DNA of 64,000 nt from CACIAM-69d sp001698445 (GCF_043235035.1 NZ_JAZAQF010000001.1:124001-188000); one strand, 5' to 3'; shown: positions 44,676 to 54,620, numbered from the stretch's first letter. The notes: generated by a model from the sequence alone, not told the origin. Made by a program: numbers and translations.

Positions 44676-46415
44676 ATGAAAAACGCATGGGCTTGGATAG
44701 GGGCGCGATCGGGCGATCGGCGCTGGAGCATGGTGCTCAGTGGAGCCATGGCGTTGTTTTATGGCTGGCAGTCGGTGCAGTGGGCCACACGCAATCCCTA
44801 TATCGTGCAAGACGATGTGCGCCAGCATGTGTTTTGGGCCTTTCGTTACCTGGATCCGGGTCTCTTTCCCGGCGACTGGATTGCTGACTATTACCAATCC
44901 GTTGCTCCCTTGGGCTATCAGTGGCTCTATCACGGAGCGGCCCTCCTCGGCTGGGATCCCCTAACGGTCAGTAAATATTGGCCGGTGATTTTGGGTCTGG
45001 TGACCACGGTGCTGACCTGGCGCGTGATGATTCGGCTGTTGCCCGTGCCGTGGGTGGCCCTGTTGGGTTGCATTTTGGTGAATCAAAGCCTGTGGATGGA
45101 GGATGATTTGGCCTCATCCACACCGCGAGCCTTTGCCACGCCCCTGGTGTTGGCGGTGATAGATGCGCTGCTGAGTCGATCGCTCTGGGGCTGTTTAGGG
45201 GCGATCGCCCTCAGTGGTTTGTTTTATCCGATGGTGGCGGTGGTGGCGGCGGCGGCCCTGACTGTGAATTTGGGTCGGCGCTGGTGGGCCACCCGTCGGG
45301 GGCGATCGCATCCCGAAGCCCTGACTCCCCTGGACTGGCGCTTGGCGATCGGGGGCATTGCCATGGCCATTGCGGTGTTGTTGCCGGAACTGTTCACCAG
45401 CAGCGAGTTTGGCCCCGTGATCAGCCGATCCCAAGCCGCCGCCCTGCCGGAATTTAACTTTGTGGGCAATGAATACGGGCGATCGTTCTTTTTTCACCCC
45501 AATCCGCTGATTTTTTGGCTGTTTGCCCCCCGTAGCGGCTTCCTGTGGGTGGGATTTGTGCCCCCGATCGCCCTAGCGGCCTTGGCCTTGCCCCGCTGGT
45601 TGAGCCGGCCCGCCCGCGCCCGTCAATTTCCCCTAGCCAGTCGCCTTTCGCCTCACTTGGCCATGCTGGGGGATTGGGTTTGGGGTGGTTTGGGTCTGTT
45701 TCTCGTGGCCCATGCCCTGCTGTTTCGGTTGTATTTACCCAATCGCTATGGCTATGTGCCCTTGCGAGTGGTGTTGCCAGTGGCGGGGGCGATCGCCCTG
45801 GGCCTGTGGCTTGATCGGCAAATGCGAGCCACCCAATCCCAAAAACCGCGCTGGTTCTGGCCCCTGGTGAGCCTCGTTCTCAGCCTGTCGATCGTTGTGC
45901 CCATGGTTCCTAACTTGGCCGTGTCCAGCCAATTGCAAATGGAAGGACGCATGGCCGAAGTCTATGAATTTCTGCAAAAACAACCGAAGGACACCCTAGT
46001 GGTTTCCCTATCCAAGGAAGCGGATTTCATTCCGATCTTTGCCCGGCGATCGATTCTCGCCAGCCGCGAATTTGCCCTGCCTTACCATTGGGGCTATTAC
46101 CGAGTTTTGCGCCAACGAATTGAGGACACCATCCGCGCTCAATACACCAGCAACCTATCGGAGGTGCAAGCATTCTTGCGGAAATATCAAGTGAATTTCT
46201 GGTTATTAGAACCCTGGTCACTCTCAAAGTCTGACTTGGAAGATAACACTTGGTTGCAGCAATTTCAGCCGCTCATCCAAGACGTGAGCGATCGGCTCGA
46301 TCGCGGTGAAACTCCAGCTTTGGAACGGGCGATCGCTCCCTGTTCTGTCCTCGAAAACAAGCGCCTCCAACTGCTCGATGCCCGCTGCATTTTGCAAATT
46401 CCATCACAACCCTAG
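44676..46415 (+). CDS. Polytopic membrane protein, GT-C glycosyltransferase-like
   Basis: A 579-residue integral membrane protein with about 11-12 hydrophobic segments. After the first segment, the loop 'NPYIVQDDVRQHVFWAFRYLDPGLFPGDW' (a few residues per block) has an acidic pair in the position used for catalysis by GT-C enzymes. A soluble C-terminal part (about 420-579) follows the last segment. I do not recognise a specific family; envelope polysaccharide or lipid-linked sugar transfer is plausible. The ATG at 44676 is the first in frame. Confidence 0.65.
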   Translation: MKNAWAWIGARSGDRRWSMVLSGAMALFYGWQSVQWATRNPYIVQDDVRQHVFWAFRYLDPGLFPGDWIADYYQSVAPLGYQWLYHGAALLGWDPLTVSKYWPVILGLVTTVLTWRVMIRLLPVPWVALLGCILVNQSLWMEDDLASSTPRAFATPLVLAVIDALLSRSLWGCLGAIALSGLFYPMVAVVAAAALTVNLGRRWWATRRGRSHPEALTPLDWRLAIGGIAMAIAVLLPELFTSSEFGPVISRSQAAALPEFNFVGNEYGRSFFFHPNPLIFWLFAPRSGFLWVGFVPPIALAALALPRWLSRPARARQFPLASRLSPHLAMLGDWVWGGLGLFLVAHALLFRLYLPNRYGYVPLRVVLPVAGAIALGLWLDRQMRATQSQKPRWFWPLVSLVLSLSIVVPMVPNLAVSSQLQMEGRMAEVYEFLQKQPKDTLVVSLSKEADFIPIFARRSILASREFALPYHWGYYRVLRQRIEDTIRAQYTSNLSEVQAFLRKYQVNFWLLEPWSLSKSDLEDNTWLQQFQPLIQDVSDRLDRGETPALERAIAPCSVLENKRLQLLDARCILQIPSQP

Positions 46416-46433
46416 GGCGTATTTTCATTCGCT

Positions 46434-46514
46434 TCAATCAGCGGCATGATTAAGGCTCCTAGCTCGATTAATGGCATTCAAAATATCAAGTAAATAGGCA
46501 TCATCACGATTCAT
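46434..46514 (-). pseudogene. hepT remnant (N-terminal 26 codons of a HEPN toxin)
   Basis: The 26-codon frame 'MNRDDAYLLDILNAINRARS...' is the typical start of HepT-type HEPN proteins, then ends at a TGA 19 bases after the membrane protein gene's stop on the other strand. The HEPN catalytic R-x4-6-H motif, which lies much further on, is absent. It starts 11 bases inside the 3' end of the mntA-like gene, the overlap expected for a toxin-antitoxin pair. The toxin half has been deleted. Confidence 0.65.
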
Positions 46515-46821
46515 AAATACTGACTGCAGTATCCAAAATTTCTTGGCGACGAATCCAGTTATCACCTTCTTGAATTGCCTCTTTGATGACCAGATCAACA
46601 GGGTGATCGAGCAGCTCTTCAAGTTGATGCTTGATTCTAGCGAGGGTCAGTAATCCTTGGGGAGCATCGGGCGCAAAGGAAATCAGCAGATCAATATCGC
46701 TAGTTTCTCGAAAGTCTTCTCGCAAAATAGACCCAAACAGGGCTAGTTCAGTAATTTTCCACTGCTGGCAAATTTCGATCAGCTTTTCCTCAGTGATTGC
46801 CAGGCGATTTATTGGAATCAT
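46504..46821 (-). CDS. MntA-like minimal nucleotidyltransferase (antitoxin type)
   Basis: A 105-residue Pol-beta-superfamily nucleotidyltransferase. The signature 'LALFGSILREDFRETSDIDLLISF' holds the GS(x)n and D-x-D metal site. In HEPN/MNT systems the MNT protein AMPylates and inactivates the HepT RNase. Here the HepT partner is reduced to a stump, so the gene is an orphan. I use the ATG at 46821, one base after the Uma2 stop, which suggests co-transcription with that gene. Confidence 0.82.
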   Translation of the reverse strand: MIPINRLAITEEKLIEICQQWKITELALFGSILREDFRETSDIDLLISFAPDAPQGLLTLARIKHQLEELLDHPVDLVIKEAIQEGDNWIRRQEILDTAVSIYES

Positions 46822-46822
46822 A

Positions 46823-47389
46823 CTAGCTAAAAATGTCGGCAACTTTGAGGGTGAAATTGGCGAACAGGGGCGAGGTTAATTCGTCTTCGGCAAAGAGGGT
46901 AAAGACCAGTTCTAAACGGGCTTGCGATCGCCGATAAATCTCAACGATTTGTTGTTGCCAATCCACGATCCAGTATTCCCGCACACCGACGCGGGAATAG
47001 AGCTTTAATTTCACCTGGCGATCGCGCGCAATATCTTGGGAAGACTGGGAAATCACCTCAACAACCAGCTCAGGAGCCGCTGTGAAATGACCTGATCTAT
47101 CAACACAACTTGCGGCTCTCTCGTCGCTGATCCAAATTAGATCCGGGATGACGTTTTCTTCCCCCGCAAAAATCAGCCCCGGTGTTTGCAAGGCTTCTCC
47201 GATACGGTTGTCCACATCCTGGGTGGGGAGCGATCGACAGAGACGTGTCAAAACTCGCTGGTGTTTCCAGTGGGGAGCGCGGGTCACGTATAGGTCTCCG
47301 TCGATGATTTCGTAGCGATCGCCGGTGTTGGGGAAGAATTCTAAATCGGCGGTTGTCCACCGATTTTTCGGGTCAGCATTGGCAACCAT
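46823..47389 (-). CDS. Uma2 family endonuclease (DUF820)
   Basis: A 188-residue member of the PD-(D/E)XK-fold Uma2 family, greatly expanded in cyanobacteria and of mostly unknown role. Visible are 'YEIIDGDLYVTRAPHWKHQRV', 'IPDLIWIS' (active-site Asp), 'APELVVEVIS' (Glu) and 'KLKLYSRVGVREYWIVD', in the usual order. The stop is one base before the MNT gene's start on the same strand. Confidence 0.9.
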   Translation of the reverse strand: MVANADPKNRWTTADLEFFPNTGDRYEIIDGDLYVTRAPHWKHQRVLTRLCRSLPTQDVDNRIGEALQTPGLIFAGEENVIPDLIWISDERAASCVDRSGHFTAAPELVVEVISQSSQDIARDRQVKLKLYSRVGVREYWIVDWQQQIVEIYRRSQARLELVFTLFAEDELTSPLFANFTLKVADIFS

Positions 47390-47506
47390 AGGGTTAGGGT
47401 TTAGCGCTGGGTGGGTTGAATGTGGTTCAAAGGGAGCTAAATATCATGCTTATTGATGCCGAGATATTTGGTTTTTGGAAAGATCCTTAGTCTAAATAAT
47501 CTGATT

Positions 47507-47998
47507 TCACTCCAATATTCGTTTGAGTAAATCTGGAGCAATCCGAAAGCCAGCTTGATGAATAAGATTGTTGATTGCTACTGGCAAGGATTCAAGCTGT
47601 CCGTCTTGTTCTGCTCGGAGCAAAATTCCCAAAATACCTGTTACTTGCAATCCCAAAGATTTAGCTGTTTTTCGACCTTCTCGCTCGTCCAAGAGTATCC
47701 AGTCAGCGTTGAGTTCTAGCGCGAGGGAAATTGCTTCGGATTCTCCTTGATCGAGAGTTTGCTTTAGCAGTCGAGTCAGGGACTGATCATGAGCTTCTTG
47801 AACTTCAATCCATCCTGAGGCGATCGCGTCTTGAATAATCGCAGATCCAGGGCGATTTTCACTGATTTTTAGTTCTTCTAAAACAGCTTTGGGAATGAGG
47901 ACTTTGCCAAATTGCTGTTGCAAAAGAAAAAGTTGATTAATGATAGCCAAGTTCAAAATTGGCGAGGTGTTGCTAACGACTAGCATAGGCGAGGTCAT
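47507..47998 (-). CDS. DUF3368 PIN-like toxin
   Basis: A 163-residue PIN-domain-related protein (DUF3368). 'VVSNTSPILNLAIINQL' replaces the usual first PIN Asp by Asn-Thr-Ser, as is common in DUF3368. 'GESEAISLALEL' and 'ADWILLDEREGRKTAKSLG' supply the other acidic residues. It follows and overlaps the UPF0175 gene by 26 bases. The pair is a recognised candidate toxin-antitoxin module in cyanobacteria. Confidence 0.88.
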   Translation of the reverse strand: MTSPMLVVSNTSPILNLAIINQLFLLQQQFGKVLIPKAVLEELKISENRPGSAIIQDAIASGWIEVQEAHDQSLTRLLKQTLDQGESEAISLALELNADWILLDEREGRKTAKSLGLQVTGILGILLRAEQDGQLESLPVAINNLIHQAGFRIAPDLLKRILE

Positions 47999-48224
47999 CG
48001 TCTAGTTCTTCATGGCTGTAATGTCGCAGAATGCTGCGTTGGGCAAGCAGTTGGCCGAAGTCGTATTTATCCATTTCAGCAAGTTCGCGGGCTTTGCCGA
48101 AGGCCAGCAGGTTTTGGGCATAGAGGGCGATCGCAAGTTCGCGCCGTAGTTCGCGCTCGATGCGGGGTTCTGGTAGGCGAATGGCTTGAACAATTGAGTC
48201 GGAAATTGAGAGTTGTAGTCCCAT
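47973..48224 (-). CDS. UPF0175 family antitoxin
   Basis: An 83-residue DNA-binding-type antitoxin. 'ERELRRELAIALYAQNLLAFGKARELAEMDKYDFGQLL' (in parts) is the UPF0175 pattern. Translation of the DUF3368 gene starts inside its last codons, consistent with coupled synthesis of antitoxin first. Confidence 0.85.
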   Translation of the reverse strand: MGLQLSISDSIVQAIRLPEPRIERELRRELAIALYAQNLLAFGKARELAEMDKYDFGQLLAQRSILRHYSHEELDDDLAYASR

Positions 48225-48392
48225 GATTTTTTGGGCGATCGCCTGCTGCCTGTTGGTCTGTGGATTGTGGCGATCTTAGCACCGCTAAAAGGAGGGAGGC
48301 AGGGCGATCGCAGGTGGCGGTTGGCTAAAATGGTGAGGACTTGGGTTGCTGCTGTCGAGGTTGGGGATACATTCACGGTTTGGAGGTTATCG

Positions 48393-48635
48393 ATGCAAAT
48401 CACGATTACTTTGCCGCCGGATTTGGAGGGGTATTTGCTGCGCCAAGCGGCCCAGGCTAACCTCCCTTTGCCGTTGATTGTGCTACAGATTCTTCGGCAG
48501 CTAGTCCCGATGCCACCAGTTATCACGACTCAGTGGCCGGAGGCTGTTTTATCTTATGAACCAAGTCCCGATTTTCCTGAGTTTGAGTCTTATCGTAGCG
48601 AATTGATTGATCCCCAAGAAATAGAGTTTTTTTGA
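48393..48635 (+). CDS. Small antitoxin-like protein, partner of the VapC-like toxin
   Basis: An 80-residue protein starting 'MQITITLPPDLEGYLLRQAA', a pattern seen in N-terminal DNA-binding regions of small antitoxins. It has an acidic C-terminus ('YRSELIDPQEIEFF') suited to wrapping a toxin. GGAGG stands six bases before the ATG at 48393. Its TGA overlaps the ATG of the next gene (TGATG). Confidence 0.75.
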   Translation: MQITITLPPDLEGYLLRQAAQANLPLPLIVLQILRQLVPMPPVITTQWPEAVLSYEPSPDFPEFESYRSELIDPQEIEFF

Positions 48636-49042
48636 TGCGTTATCTTTTGGATACTTGCGTCATCAGTGACTTTATTAAGGGTGATGCGGCAACAATATTT
48701 CGGTTTCAGAACACTTCACCGACAGATGTTGCAATTTCGGCAATTACGGTAATGGAGTTGCGTTATGGTCTGGCGATTAATCCACAAAGATTGAGCAAAG
48801 TTGAACCAGTCATTACTAGCATTCTTTCATCTGTAACCATATTGCCATTTGAGCTTGCTGAAGCGGAAAAAGCGGCGGAAGTTCGGGCTGTTTTAAAATC
48901 GCAGGGGCAGCCGATCGGGGCTTATGATGTGTTAATTGCGGCGACGGCGCTTGCACAGCAATTAATTATGGTGACGGCTAATCAGCGAGAGTTTGAGCGA
49001 GTTCCTGGATTGGTTGTTAAAAATTGGCGACAATCGGATTAA
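48635..49042 (+). CDS. VapC-type PIN-domain ribonuclease toxin
   Basis: A 135-residue PIN domain of the VapC/FitB type. The acidic active-site residues are in 'YLLDTCVISDFIKG', 'ITVMELRYGLA', 'IGAYDVLIAATALAQ' and the final 'VTANQREFERVPGL'. It is encoded directly after a small antitoxin with a one-base stop-start overlap. Typical targets are tRNA or rRNA; the target here is unknown. Confidence 0.92.
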   Translation: MRYLLDTCVISDFIKGDAATIFRFQNTSPTDVAISAITVMELRYGLAINPQRLSKVEPVITSILSSVTILPFELAEAEKAAEVRAVLKSQGQPIGAYDVLIAATALAQQLIMVTANQREFERVPGLVVKNWRQSD

Positions 49043-49167
49043 GGGTTACTGAAGTGTTGCTAGAACTTAGCAATTTTTATCGTATTAGTATTGTTATTTC
49101 GTAGTTTGCTGTGCCAGGTTTGGGACAGCGTTTTGGTGACAATTCACCGAGGGATTGAGGCGGCCCC

Positions 49168-52100
49168 ATGGACGAGCAACGACTTCAGGCTTACAAAACC
49201 TTAATTCAGCAGTTGTTGGCTTGTCCGGCGGGGGAAGAGGCAAGTGTTTTGCAAGCCCAGGCAGAGTTGGTGGATGCGGGGCTGGTGGAGGTGATGCGCC
49301 TAGTGGCTGACCAGATGGCGGATGAGAGTCCAAACAACGCCGGTTGGTTGCGGCAGTTTGCGGGACAGGTGGCGCAGGCGTTGGGGCTAGAGCGGTCGAG
49401 TGCGAGCAGCTCGGAGGATATGGATCAGTTTGTGGGAGAGGTAATGGGGCAGATTGGCCAAACCAGAGGCAATCCGGAACAGGTTTATGGGTTTTGGCGA
49501 GCTAATTTAGATCGATTGAATCCAGAGTTTTTGGCAACGTTGCCAATCACGTTTCGCCGTTTGATCGGGCAAAATAGCCCTGAATTAATTGCGCCTGTCT
49601 TTGTTATGTTTGGCGATCTAATTCAGCAGTTTCCTTGGGGGGTACGCTGGCTGAATTTGGAACAAGCGATCGCCGCCTACGAACGGGCGCTGGAAGTCTA
49701 TACCCGCGACTCCTTTCCTGAGCAGTGGGCAGGAATCCAAAACAACCTGGGACTGGCTTACCGCAATCGCATCCGAGGGAAGCGGGCCGACAACCTGGAG
49801 CTAGCGATCTCCGTCCACGAACGGGCGCTGGAAGTCTATACCCGCGATGCCTTTCCTGAGCAGTGGGCAGGAATCCAAAACAATCTGGGACTGGCTTACA
49901 GCAATCGCATTCGAGGGGATCGCGCCGACAACCTAGAGCAAGCGATCGCCGCCTACGAACGGGCGCTGGAAGTCAGAACCCGCGATGCCCTTCCTGAAGA
50001 TTGGGCAACGACCCAAAACAACCTGGGAATTGTTTACTGGAATCGCATCCGAGGGGAACGAGCGGACAATCTGGAGCAAGCGATCGCTGCCTACGAACGG
50101 GCGCTGGAAGTCAGAACCCGCGATGCCCTTCCTGAAGATTGGGCAACGACCCAAAACAACCTGGGAATTGTTTACTGGAATCGCATCCGAGGGGAACGAG
50201 CGGACAATCTGGAGCAGGCGATCGCTACCTACGAACGGGCGCTGGAAGTCAGAACCCGCGATGCCCTTCCTGAAGATTGGGCAGCGACTCAAAACAACCT
50301 GGGACTGGCCTACAACGATCGCATCCGAGGGGAGCGGGCAGACAATCTGGAGCGGGNNNNNNNNNNNNNNNNNNNNNNNNNNNNNNNNNNNNNNNNNNNN
50401 NNNNNNNNNNNNNNNNNNNNNNNNNNNNNNNNNNNNNNNNNNNNNNNNNNNNNNATTGGGCAGCGACTCAAAACAACCTGGGACTGGCCTACAACGATCG
50501 CATCCGAGGGGAGCGGGCAGACAATCTGGAGCGGGCAATCACCGCCTACGAACGGGCGCTGGAAGTCAGAACCCGCGATGCGTTTCCTGAACAATGGGCA
50601 ATGACCCAAAACAACTTGGCAACTGCTTACGGCTCTCGTATCCGAGGGGAGCGGGCGGACAACCTGGAGCAGGCGATCGCTGCCTCCGGATGGGCACTGG
50701 AAGTCTATACTCGCGATGCCTTTCCTGAACAATGGGCAACGACCCAAAACAACCTGGCAATTGTTTACAGCAATCGCATCCGGGGGGAGCGGGCGGACAA
50801 TCTGGAGCGGGCAATCACCGCCTACGAACGGGCGCTGGAAGTCAGAACCCGCGATGCGTTTCCTGAACAATGGGCAATGACCCAAAACAACTTGGCAACT
50901 GCTTACGGCTCTCGTATCCGAGGGGAGCGGGCGGACAACCTGGAACTAGCGATCGCCGCCTACGAACGAGCGCTGGAAGTCAGAACCCGCGATGCCTTTC
51001 CTGAAAATTGGGCAGCAACCCAAAACAACTTGGCAACTGCTTACCGCGATCGCATCCGAGGGGAGCGGTCGGACAACCTGGAGCGGGCAATCACCGCCTA
51101 CGAACGGGCGCTGGAAGTCAGAACCCGCGATGCTTTTCCTGAAGATTGGGCAGCGACCCAAAACAACCTGGGAAATGCTTACCGTGATCGCATCCGAGGG
51201 GAGCGGGCGGACAACCTGGAGCTAGCAATCGCCGCCTACGAACGGGCACTGGAAGTCTATACCCGCGATGCCTTTCCTCAAGATTGGGCAACGACCCAAA
51301 ACAACCTGGGAAATGCTTACCGCGATCGCATCCGAGGGGAGCGGTCGGACAACCTGGAGCTAGCGATCTCCTCCTACGAACGGGCGCTGGAAGTCTATAC
51401 CCGCGATGCCTTTCCTCAAGATTGGGCAACGACCCAAAACAACCTGGGAAATGCTTACCGCGATCGCATCCGAGGGGAGCGTGCTGACAACCTGGAGCTA
51501 GCGATCGCCGCCTACGAACGGGCACTGGAAGTCTTGACCCGCGATGCCTTTCCTCAAGATTGGGCAACGACCCAAAACAACCTGGGAAATGCTTACAGCA
51601 ATCGCATCCGAGGGGAGCGCGCCGACAACCTGGAACTAGCGATCTCCGCCTACGAACGGGCACTGGAAGTCAGAACCCGCGAGGCATTTCCTCAAGATTG
51701 GGCTATGACCCAAAACAACCTGGCAACTGCTTACCGAGATCGCATCCGAGGGGAGCGTGCTGACAACCTGGAGCTAGCGATCGCCGCCTACGAACGGGCG
51801 CTGGAAGTCTATACCCGCGAGGCATTTCCTAAAGAATGTCGTTTGACTTCTCGATCGCTCGGTAATCTTCAAAGTGAGTTGCAAAACTGGGATGCTGCGA
51901 TCTCAGCCTATGGGCAAGCCCTGGGTGCTGCGGAAGATCTATACCAAGCCTGCACCCTGCTCGACAGCCAAGCCGGTGAACTCAAAGCAACCGCCGACCT
52001 GCCCCGCCGTGCGGCCTATGCCTACGCCAAAGCCGGTCAACTCGCCAAGGCACTCGAAACGATCGAACGGGGCCGCGCCCGGGGCCTCAGCGAACGACTC

Positions 52101-53450
52101 CAACGCGATCGCGCTGACCTCGCACAACTCCAACAACAGCGCCCCGACCTATTCGATCGCTATCGCGACATCACCAACCAACTGCAAAACCTGGAAAGCC
52201 TCCAACGCGAACAGCAAGTCCGCGATCGCCAAGCCATCACCCCCGAACAACACCGCAACGAAGCCCAAAGACTCCGCCAGGACTTGACCGAGGCGATCGC
52301 CCAAATTCGCCAAGTTCCCGGCTATGAAACCTTCCTGCAAGCACCCAGCCTCACCGAAATTCAACAAAACCTCAGCACCGAAGCACCCACCGTCTACCTG
52401 ATTCCCACCCCCAACGGCAGCCTCGCCCTAATCGCCACTCCCCAGGCGATCGACCCCCTGTGGCTCGATGCGTTCCCCGAAGCCACCCTCACCGACTTGG
52501 TGCAAACCTGGCTCAACGCCTCCCAAAATCAACGCAACGACTTCCCCGGCTGGCTGGAGGCGATCGACCAGGGAACCCGCCAACTGTGGGACAACCTGAT
52601 GGCTCCCCTAATCGATCGCCTCAAACAGCACAACCACACCCAAGCAATCCTGATTCCCACCGGCTTGCTCGGGTTGTTGCCCCTCCATGCCGCCTGGACA
52701 CCCGACCCCAACCGCCCCACCGGCCGCCGCTATGCCCTCGATGAGCTGACCTTCACCTACACCCCCAACGCCCAATCCCTTGTGGCCGCCCGCGCGATCG
52801 CCCAGCGATTCCCCGACAGCCACCTCGATTCAATCCTGGCGATCGACAATCCCCGCCAAGATCTCCCCAGCTCCGAACGGGAAGTCCTGGCCGCCGTCAA
52901 AACCTTCCCCCGCCCCACCGTCCTACGGCACGAAAAAGCCACTACCGCCACCGTCGCTGCCAACCTGGGTCAACAGGCGATCGTCCATTTCTCCTGCCAC
53001 GGAACCGCCAACTTCAACGAACCCCTCAACAGCGGACTGCTGATGAACGATGACCTGCTGACCCTGCGCGAGCTGTTTAACCTCAAGCTCACCGAAGGCG
53101 ATAAACACGGCATCCGGCTAGCCGTCCTTTCCGCCTGCGAAACAGGCCTCCCCGGCCTGGACTTAGCCGACGAGGCGATCGGCTTGCCCGTCGGATTGTT
53201 GCAAGCAGGCGTGGCCGGGGCGATCGCCTCCCTCTGGGCCGTGAGCGACCTCAGCACCGCGATCTTGCTCACCAAGTTCTACGACCTCTGGCGCAACCAC
53301 CACCTCACTCCACCCGACGCTCTCCACCAAGCCCAACAATGGTTCCGCGACACCAAACGCAGCGCCATCTCTCAAGAAACAGGCCTAACCCCCGCAGGAA
53401 ACAAAGACCATCCTTACCATTGGGCAGGCTTCAGCTACACCGGCTTATAA
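49168..53450 (+). CDS. Giant TPR-CHAT protease-like protein (interrupted by an assembly gap)
   Basis: A caspase-like CHAT protein with a long TPR sensor region. The N-terminal helical domain (about residues 1-110) is of the type that heads many cyanobacterial CHAT/STAND proteins. About fifteen TPR-like units of 46 residues (138 bases) follow, e.g. 'NLEQAIAAYERALEVRTRDA'. A coiled linker leads to a C-terminal CHAT domain. Its catalytic His is in 'HFSCHGTA' (52998-53000) and its Cys in 'LSACETGLPGL' (53136-53138), so it looks active. Before the Ns the frame is 1, after them frame 3. The two 81-base flanks are identical, and merging them gives one continuous frame of 1367 codons. Confidence 0.85.
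50357..50454. other. Assembly gap (98 N) inside the TPR repeats
   Basis: 98 Ns. Bases 50276-50356 before it and 50455-50535 after it are identical over 81 positions. Their distance is 179, not a multiple of the 138-base repeat. The Ns are therefore more likely a join of two overlapping contig ends than a measured gap. Confidence 0.9.
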
Positions 53451-53451
53451 T
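53446..53451 (+). promoter_or_regulatory. Candidate -10 element TATAAT
   Basis: A perfect TATAAT overlaps the CHAT stop codon, 52 bases upstream of the next gene. A TTGGGC lies upstream, but with a 20-base spacer, so the -35 is poor. It suggests that the downstream trio may also be transcribed on its own. Confidence 0.35.
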
Positions 53452-53503
53452 TTGAAGCATCACCCAGACCATCATTTGAGAGTCTTTTGCGTGGTTAATT
53501 CAG

Positions 53504-54136
53504 ATGATTCGCTCAATTCATCTACCAGAAAGCTGTGCATTCTCCGATTACTTTAAACTCAACGCCTATCCTGAAGAAATTCTGAATTACTTCGGATATC
53601 AGTTTGAGAAAAGAGAACTGGAATTGCCGACAAGTAATCAAATTAATCTAGATCCAGAGTCAATCAAGAATCACATCAAGAAAACATTGCCACTGATTTC
53701 AACCGACAATGAAATAGCCCGGCGTGAGTTCTTGATTTCTCCGATCTTGCTGGAATTAGCCATCAGCACCCACAGCCAAATTCGAGTCAATTACACTGTG
53801 GATGTTAGCCCACAGCTTCGTGGCTCAATTGACTATCTCTTGCAGTCAACAGATCAACTACTGGTGGTTGAAGCTAAGGATGAGAATCTTGAGCGAGGAT
53901 TTAAGCAACTGGCTGTTGAACTCATCGCAATTCATGAAGAAACTCAGCGGGAAAGTAGAACCGCCAACAACTTCAGCAATGAGCTATGGGGAGCCGTTTC
54001 CATAGGGCGAGTCTGGCAGTTTTCTGTTTTGAATGCCCAGCAGAAAACAGTGACGCAAGATCTGAATATGTATCGTGTTCCTAATGATTTGGATGAGCTA
54101 CTGCGGGCTTTAGTCGGAATTCTGGTGAAATCCTGA
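53504..54136 (+). CDS. PD-(D/E)XK nuclease-like protein
   Basis: A 210-residue protein of no family I can name with certainty. Residues 105-127 read as a nuclease core: '...RGSID' (Asp110), a short turn, then 'LLVVEAKDE' (Glu123-x-Lys125), preceded by a helix with Glu75 in 'REFLIS'. That order, E...D...ExK, is the PD-(D/E)XK pattern seen in restriction-like and type I R-subunit-like nucleases. The base composition is clearly AT-richer than the CHAT gene. It is 53 bases downstream of CHAT and 43 bases upstream of the zinc-ribbon gene. Confidence 0.6.
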   Translation: MIRSIHLPESCAFSDYFKLNAYPEEILNYFGYQFEKRELELPTSNQINLDPESIKNHIKKTLPLISTDNEIARREFLISPILLELAISTHSQIRVNYTVDVSPQLRGSIDYLLQSTDQLLVVEAKDENLERGFKQLAVELIAIHEETQRESRTANNFSNELWGAVSIGRVWQFSVLNAQQKTVTQDLNMYRVPNDLDELLRALVGILVKS

Positions 54137-54179
54137 CACTCCCAATATCAGTCAATATTTTTCTCAAGCAACTTTAGTC

Positions 54180-54620
54180 ATGAGCTACGACCAGCTTTTA
54201 ATTCGACACCTGCGAGCCAATCTCAATGATTTTTGTCAAACATGCGCGGTCTCAGATTCTGAGTCGGCAGATATTCATCGGAAATTATCGGAAACTCTGG
54301 AATCACTCCCAGCCAATCTAGCTACTGCCGATCAATTACAACTTTTGCAAGCTAGTGAGGCGATCGAGGAAATTCTAGAAGCCCAAGCAACTACAAAAAC
54401 TTGGCTCAAGCAATTTCAAGTTCAATCAGATCAAGTTGACCCAAGAAGCTATGACGGACTAGCAGGCGATCGAATGAGCATTGCCTTCTACGAATATTTC
54501 TGCAAGAAATGCGGCCACAGCATTGCAGAGGAAGATGTTGATGCAGACTTGCTGGGACAACAGCTCACCTGCCCCCATGATCAAGAGAAACTCACTCTTC
54601 GTTTACAGAAGCAGCCATGA
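54180..54620 (+). CDS. Small helical protein with C-terminal zinc ribbon
   Basis: A 146-residue protein. The N-terminal 90 residues are helical and acidic ('DIHRKLSETLESLPANL', 'LLQASEAIEEILEAQATTKTW'). The C-terminal part has 'YFCKKCGHSI' and 'LTCPHDQEKL', a probable Zn site of Cys-x2-Cys and Cys-x-His. No family recognised. Its TGA overlaps the next gene's ATG by four bases (ATGA), so the two are translated together and probably act together. Confidence 0.6.
   Translation: MSYDQLLIRHLRANLNDFCQTCAVSDSESADIHRKLSETLESLPANLATADQLQLLQASEAIEEILEAQATTKTWLKQFQVQSDQVDPRSYDGLAGDRMSIAFYEYFCKKCGHSIAEEDVDADLLGQQLTCPHDQEKLTLRLQKQP

Noticed and set aside
49168..50604. Frameshifted or truncated TPR pseudogene separate from the CHAT gene
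   Set aside because: The frame change coincides exactly with the N gap, and merging the identical 81-base flanks restores one frame.
49655..51835. CRISPR-like array
   Set aside because: The 138-base repeats are contiguous coding units without spacers and encode TPR helices.
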